64,000 bases of DNA from an uncultured Clostridia bacterium (GTDB lineage Bacteria; Bacillota; Clostridia; Christensenellales; UBA1242): contig CAKVMD010000004.1 in assembly GCA_934771475.1 (NCBI GenBank), positions 21,261-85,260 on the forward strand, read 5' to 3'. The translations under genes and the position numbers were made by a program. Positions 60,193 to 64,000 of this stretch are shown piece after piece. How positions within the stretch are numbered: the stretch's first letter is position 1; each line of letters starts with the position of its first letter. Below the pieces are notes generated by a model. It was given only the letters and a program-made list of their open reading frames with translations, did no database searches and was not told where the DNA came from.

Positions 60193-61893
60193 ATGGAATA
60201 CAATTTTAAACAAATCGAAGAAAAGTGGAAAAATAGATGGGACGAAGAAAAAACTTTTAAAACTGATGTTTGGGATTTTTCTAAGCCAAAATATTATGTT
60301 CTTGATATGTTTCCTTATCCATCAGGCGAGGGACTTCATGTTGGGCACCCTGAGGGCTATACTGCAACTGATATTATTGCAAGATATAAACGAATGAAGG
60401 GCTTTAATGTTTTGCACCCAATAGGATTTGATTCTTTTGGCTTGCCTGCTGAGCAATATGCTATAAAAACAGGAAACCATCCGGGGGCATTCACTCAAAA
60501 AAATATTGATAATTACACACGCCAATTAAAAATGCTTGGTTTTTCTTATGACTGGGATAGAGTTATATCGACTGCTGACCCTCGTTTTTATAAGTGGACT
60601 CAGTGGTGGTTTGAAATGCTCTATAAGGACGGAATGGCACAATACATAGATACGCCTGTTAACTGGTGTGAAGCACTTGGCACTGTTCTTGCAAATGACG
60701 AAGTCATTGATGGAAAGAGTGAAAGAGGTGGGTTCCCAGTTGTTAAAAAATATATGAAACAATGGGTAATCAACACTCCAAAATATGCTGAAAGACTGCT
60801 CCAAGGTCTGGACACTATTGACTGGCCACAAAGCACAAAAGAAATCCAAAGAAATTGGATTGGAAAGAGTAAAGGGGCAACAATTAACTTCAAAGTTGCT
60901 GGCGGTGATTTAAGTTTTGATGTGTTTACGACACGCTGTGATACATTGTTTGGGCTTTCTTATTGCGTGCTTGCGCCAGAACACGAACTTGTTAATAAAA
61001 TCACAACTGCTAAGCAAAAAGAGGCGGTTGACGCTTACAAAACAGAGTGCGCAAAGAAGAGTGAACTTGAAAGAACTCAACTTAATAAGGACAAAACTGG
61101 TGTGTTTACTGGTGCTTACGCTATAAACCCTGTGAATGGTAAAAAAGTTCCTATCTTTATAAGCGACTACGTGGTTGCATCTTACGCAACTGGCGCAGTT
61201 ATGGCTGTTCCAGCGCATGATGAACGCGACTTTGAATTTGCCAATAAGTATGGTCTAGAAATTAATCCAATCATTGAAGGGGCAAGCAAAGAAAAGTGCT
61301 TTGAAGGTGATGGAAAACATATAAACAGTGAATTTCTTGATGGATTAAACAATCATGATGCTATCGAGAAAATGATAAACTGGCTTGAAGCGAACAAGAA
61401 AGGTCATGCAACTATAACATATAAGTTGAGAGATTGGATTTTTGCTCGTCAAAGATATTGGGGTGAACCAATTCCAATTATTCACTTAGAAGATGGTAAA
61501 GATATAGCGCTTGCTGATTCTGAATTACCTTTGATTTTACCAACATTAGAAGATTACAAAGGCAAAAATGGAAAAGCGCCACTTGAAAATGCTATTGATT
61601 GGGTTAATGTAGAAGTAGATGGTGTTAAAGGAAAAAGAGAAACTTCTACAATGCCTGGTAGTGCGGGTTCCAGTTGGTATTTCTTAAGATATATTGATCC
61701 ACATAATAATGAATGTTTAGCTGATAAAAAATTACTAGAACATTGGATGCCAGTAGATTTATATGTTGGTGGTCCAGAACATGCTGTTGGACATTTGTTA
61801 TATTCTAGAATGTGGAATAATTATTTATATGATAAAGGAATTGTTCCAGTTAAAGAACCATTTAAAAAATTAGTACATCAAGGAATGATCTAA
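60193..61893 (+). CDS. leuS: Leucine--tRNA ligase, N-terminal part cut by a nonsense codon
   Basis: Class I synthetase charging tRNA-Leu. The first 566 codons are intact: FPYPSGEGLHVGHPEGYTA contains the HIGH-type motif (HVGH, about 49-52). The editing domain follows with its conserved Thr-rich and VPAHDERDFEFANKYGL stretches, and then LRDWIFARQRYWGEPIPIIH (about 414-433). The frame ends at HQGMI-TAA, where the family reads HQGMILG: a single T-to-A change in TTA would explain it. Codon use turns from host-like (CTT, GCG) to TTA-rich at about 61480-61690. The product would lack the KMSKS loop and anticodon-binding domain and be inactive, unless the stop is an assembly error. Confidence 0.9.
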   Translation: MEYNFKQIEEKWKNRWDEEKTFKTDVWDFSKPKYYVLDMFPYPSGEGLHVGHPEGYTATDIIARYKRMKGFNVLHPIGFDSFGLPAEQYAIKTGNHPGAFTQKNIDNYTRQLKMLGFSYDWDRVISTADPRFYKWTQWWFEMLYKDGMAQYIDTPVNWCEALGTVLANDEVIDGKSERGGFPVVKKYMKQWVINTPKYAERLLQGLDTIDWPQSTKEIQRNWIGKSKGATINFKVAGGDLSFDVFTTRCDTLFGLSYCVLAPEHELVNKITTAKQKEAVDAYKTECAKKSELERTQLNKDKTGVFTGAYAINPVNGKKVPIFISDYVVASYATGAVMAVPAHDERDFEFANKYGLEINPIIEGASKEKCFEGDGKHINSEFLDGLNNHDAIEKMINWLEANKKGHATITYKLRDWIFARQRYWGEPIPIIHLEDGKDIALADSELPLILPTLEDYKGKNGKAPLENAIDWVNVEVDGVKGKRETSTMPGSAGSSWYFLRYIDPHNNECLADKKLLEHWMPVDLYVGGPEHAVGHLLYSRMWNNYLYDKGIVPVKEPFKKLVHQGMI

Positions 61894-61911
61894 GGTTCAA
61901 ACGGTATTAAA

Positions 61912-62589
61912 ATGGGTAAGAGATATCCTGAATATGTTGTAAATCCAAATGATATTGTAAAAGAATATGGTGCTGATACATTAAGACTTTATGAGATGTT
62001 TATGGGGCCTTTGGAAGCTGATAAACCATGGAATGATGATGCTGTTGATGGTGCTAAAAAATTCTTGGATAGAATATGGAGACTTTATACCGAAGAAAAT
62101 AAAATAGCAGATCAAGCAAATTCAAATCTTGAAAAGATTTATCACAAAACAGTTAAGAAGGTAACTAGTGATTACGAATCTTTAAGTTTTAATACAGCTA
62201 TTAGTCAAATGATGATATTTATTAATGCTATTTATAAAGAAGAAGTATTCCCTGTAGAATATGCAAAAGGATTATTAAAATTATTAAATCCAATAGTTCC
62301 ACACATTACTGAAGAGCTATGGAGTGAAGTATTTAAAGAACAAGATACTATTGCTTATGAGCCATGGCCTACATATGATGAATCAAAAACAATAGATGAA
62401 ACTTATGAATTAGTAGTTCAAGTAAATGGAAAAGTACGTGGAAAAATAGAAACACATACAGATACTACAGAAGAAGAAATGAAAGAAAAGGCTTTACAAA
62501 TTGAAAATGTAAAGAAACATTTGGAAGGATTACAAATCGTAAAAATTGTTACTATTCCTAAAAAATTAGTTAGTATTGTTGCAAAATAG
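61912..62589 (+). pseudogene. leuS: LeuRS C-terminal part, downstream of the nonsense codon
   Basis: Same frame as the upstream part, which shows that both belong to one gene. It has GADTLRLYEMFMGPLEADKPW, the helical anticodon-binding domain and the terminal VQVNGKVRGKIE domain. The KMSKS position reads KMGKRYPEYVVNP, keeping only K-M-x-K. The ATG at its start has no ribosome-binding site. Its codon use is TTA-rich and poor in GCG/CGC, unlike the first two thirds of the gene. Confidence 0.85.
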
Positions 62590-62611
62590 ATAGATTTTCT
62601 ATCTATTTTTT
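62585..62611 (+). terminator. Terminator after leuS
   Basis: A 10-bp stem AATAGATAGA/TCTATCTATT (62585-62594 with 62598-62607) with a T-run, overlapping the leuS stop codon. Confidence 0.8.
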
Positions 62612-62641
62612 GTTATAATTTTAAACGAAAGAAGAGATACT

Positions 62642-63490
62642 ATGATAGATATAATATTAGATACTTTAGTAGATAGTTTAAAATTATTACCATTTTTATT
62701 TGTTGCTTTTTTAATTATTGAATTAATAGAACATAAGTTAAATAAACAAACAAAAAAATTAGTTAGTAAATCAGGTAAAGTTGGACCACTAATTGGTAGT
62801 TTATTAGGTTTATTTCCACAATGTGGTTTTTCTGTTATGGCAACTAATTTATATGTAACAAGAATAATTACTTTGGGGACTTTAATTTCTATTTATCTAG
62901 CTACTAGTGATGAAATGTTACCAATTATGTTATCACAAAAGATAGCCTTTATAGAAATAATAAAACTTTTAGGAATTAAGTTTATATGTGGAATAATATG
63001 GGGATTTATTATTGATCTATTATTAAATAAAAAATCTAAAAAAGAAAATATAAACTATGAGATATGTAATGAAGATCATTGTAATTGTCATGAAGAAGGA
63101 GTAATTAAATCAACTTTAATTCATACTTTTAAAACATTATTGTTTATTATGTTAGTTTCATTCTTATTAAATATGTTGTTGCACTTTATAGGAGAAGATA
63201 GCTTATCGAAATTATTCTTAAAAAATAGTATCTTTGGACCATTTATATCAAGCCTTATCGGTTTAATTCCTAATTGTGGATCAAGTATTGTTATCACTGA
63301 ACTTTATTTAAATGGTGCGATATCATTAGGATCTGCTATGGCTGGACTTTTAACAGGTAGTGGAGTTGCTCTTTTAGTTTTATTTAAAGAAAATAAGGAT
63401 ATAAAAGAAAATATAACTATATTGAGTTTATTATATGGATTAGGTGTTATTAGTGGAATTATAATAGAGTTAATAACGATGATATTTTAG
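62642..63490 (+). CDS. ArsP_2-type putative metal/arsenic exporter permease
   Basis: 282 residues with about eight membrane helices in two homologous halves. Each half contains the family motif: GLFPQCGFSVMATNLY (about 57-72) and GLIPNCGSSIVITELYL (about 210-226), with a central Cys that could bind thiophilic metals. The loop between the halves carries CNEDHCNCHEEG, a possible metal-binding patch. The family is annotated as heavy-metal or arsenic exporters; substrate unproven. GAAAGAAGAG precedes the ATG. The gene is strongly TTA-rich and belongs to the compositionally foreign tail. Confidence 0.75.
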   Translation: MIDIILDTLVDSLKLLPFLFVAFLIIELIEHKLNKQTKKLVSKSGKVGPLIGSLLGLFPQCGFSVMATNLYVTRIITLGTLISIYLATSDEMLPIMLSQKIAFIEIIKLLGIKFICGIIWGFIIDLLLNKKSKKENINYEICNEDHCNCHEEGVIKSTLIHTFKTLLFIMLVSFLLNMLLHFIGEDSLSKLFLKNSIFGPFISSLIGLIPNCGSSIVITELYLNGAISLGSAMAGLLTGSGVALLVLFKENKDIKENITILSLLYGLGVISGIIIELITMIF

Positions 63491-63601
63491 TTAATAGAAA
63501 ATAGTATTTTAGATGCTATTTTTTTAACAAAAAGTATTGTGATAAGAACAAATGTTTGGTATAATTTTTTCATAAATATTACAAAAAGGAGAAATAAATA
63601 A

Positions 63602-64000
63602 ATGAGTAATATAGAAGAATATACTGAAAAAATTTTTGAAGATATTAAACATATTGATAATTCAGGTAATGAATATTGGGAAGCAAGATAACTACAGCAA
63701 ATACTTGGTTATAAAGAATGAAGATATTTTTCTAGTGTTATAGAAAAAGCTCAAATAGCTTGTTCTCAAAGTAATAACAACATTAATTCCAATTTTGGTG
63801 TTTACACCAAAATTGTGAAGACAGGGGTTTCAACTAAAAATATCATTGATTATAAGTTAAGTAGATATGCTTGTTATTTGATAGTTCAAAATGCTAATCC
63901 TAAATTTAAAACTGTTGCATTAGGCCAGACATATTTTGCAATACAAACAAGAAAAATGGAGTTAACGGAAGCTGAATATAGTAAATTATCAGAAGACGAA
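63602..64000 (+). pseudogene. DinD-like protein gene with two in-frame stops, cut by the window end
   Basis: Behind AAAAGGAGAAATAAATA an ATG opens SNIEEYTEKIFEDIKHID, then NEYWEAR, typical of DinD (DNA-damage-inducible protein D; BRO/KilA-N-like N-terminal domain). The frame then shows TAA where the family has Glu (EAREL) and, 14 codons later, TGA where it has Trp (xEWR). It continues uninterrupted with VIEKAQIACSQS, KTGVSTKNIIDYKLSRYACY and QTYFAIQTRKMELTE. Both stops are one base from the expected codons (GAA, TGG). Decayed gene, or sequence errors at a thinly covered end. Confidence 0.7.

Noticed and set aside
63602..64000. TGA read as Trp (altered genetic code) in the tail
   Set aside because: The tail genes use ordinary TGG for Trp throughout, and the same gene and leuS also contain TAA stops, so recoding does not explain the pattern.

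Overview
The window looks like chromosome of a low-GC Bacillota, most likely an uncultured Clostridia-type lineage. Supporting signs are strong AGGAGG-type ribosome-binding sites, TTGACA/TATAAT promoters, a SigH-like sigma factor, a BclA-type collagen-like protein, single-membrane surface proteins with a C-terminal membrane anchor, and Bacillota-type MrnC, RlmB, RecD2, ComF and QueH. About 45 protein genes, three tRNA genes (initiator Met, Ser-CGA, Glu-UUC), ribosomal leaders and many intrinsic terminators can be supported. No phage, transposase or CRISPR locus is visible.

Layout. 0-7 kb: helD, gyrA and gyrB on the minus strand. 7-14 kb: small membrane and regulatory genes, the initiator tRNA, two orphan small-RNA genes, a deleted methyltransferase remnant and an ABC exporter whose leader holds a 23-codon ORF. 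14.6-17.7 kb: sigH, rlmB, mrnC and ychF. 17.9-24.4 kb: a giant (2169 aa) protein of unknown function. 24.7-30.5 kb: secA, a HicB-like gene, then rpmG-secE-nusG-rplK-rplA. 30.9-39.4 kb: a 2832 aa secreted, membrane-anchored surface protein. 39.8-45.4 kb: a SunS-like glycosyltransferase, tRNA-Ser, a nucleoside-hydrolase relative, the collagen-like protein, two paralogous pilin-like proteins and a small secreted peptide. 45.5-59.9 kb: mainly housekeeping genes (queH, signal peptidase, HU, a GPH-type transporter, comF, recD2, cysS, a double-length ThyX, rplJ-rplL). 60.2-64 kb: leuS and a tail of different composition.

Genes that form one cluster in Bacillus (cysS-mrnC-rlmB-sigH-rpmG-secE-nusG-rplK-rplA-rplJ-rplL) are all present here but split over four loci within 45 kb.

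The most unusual signals are non-coding. Two elements with unrelated sequence (2161-2257 and 42095-42179) can each fold into an outer stem enclosing three hairpins. A third, larger and looser one lies at 30744-30900. A family of GTGAGTTTACTCAC palindromes overlaps the stop codons of two unrelated genes at the same palindrome position. There are two period-11 tandem arrays, each with seven perfect copies, phased A-tracts upstream of the glycosyltransferase gene, and three genes whose promoters imply leaderless mRNAs.

The right end needs caution. Within leuS, at about 61.48-61.69 kb, codon use changes from host-like (CTT, GCG) to TTA-rich. The following 2.3 kb carries three nonsense codons at conserved positions: one in leuS and two in a DinD-like gene. 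It is either a recombined foreign tract or an assembly chimera.
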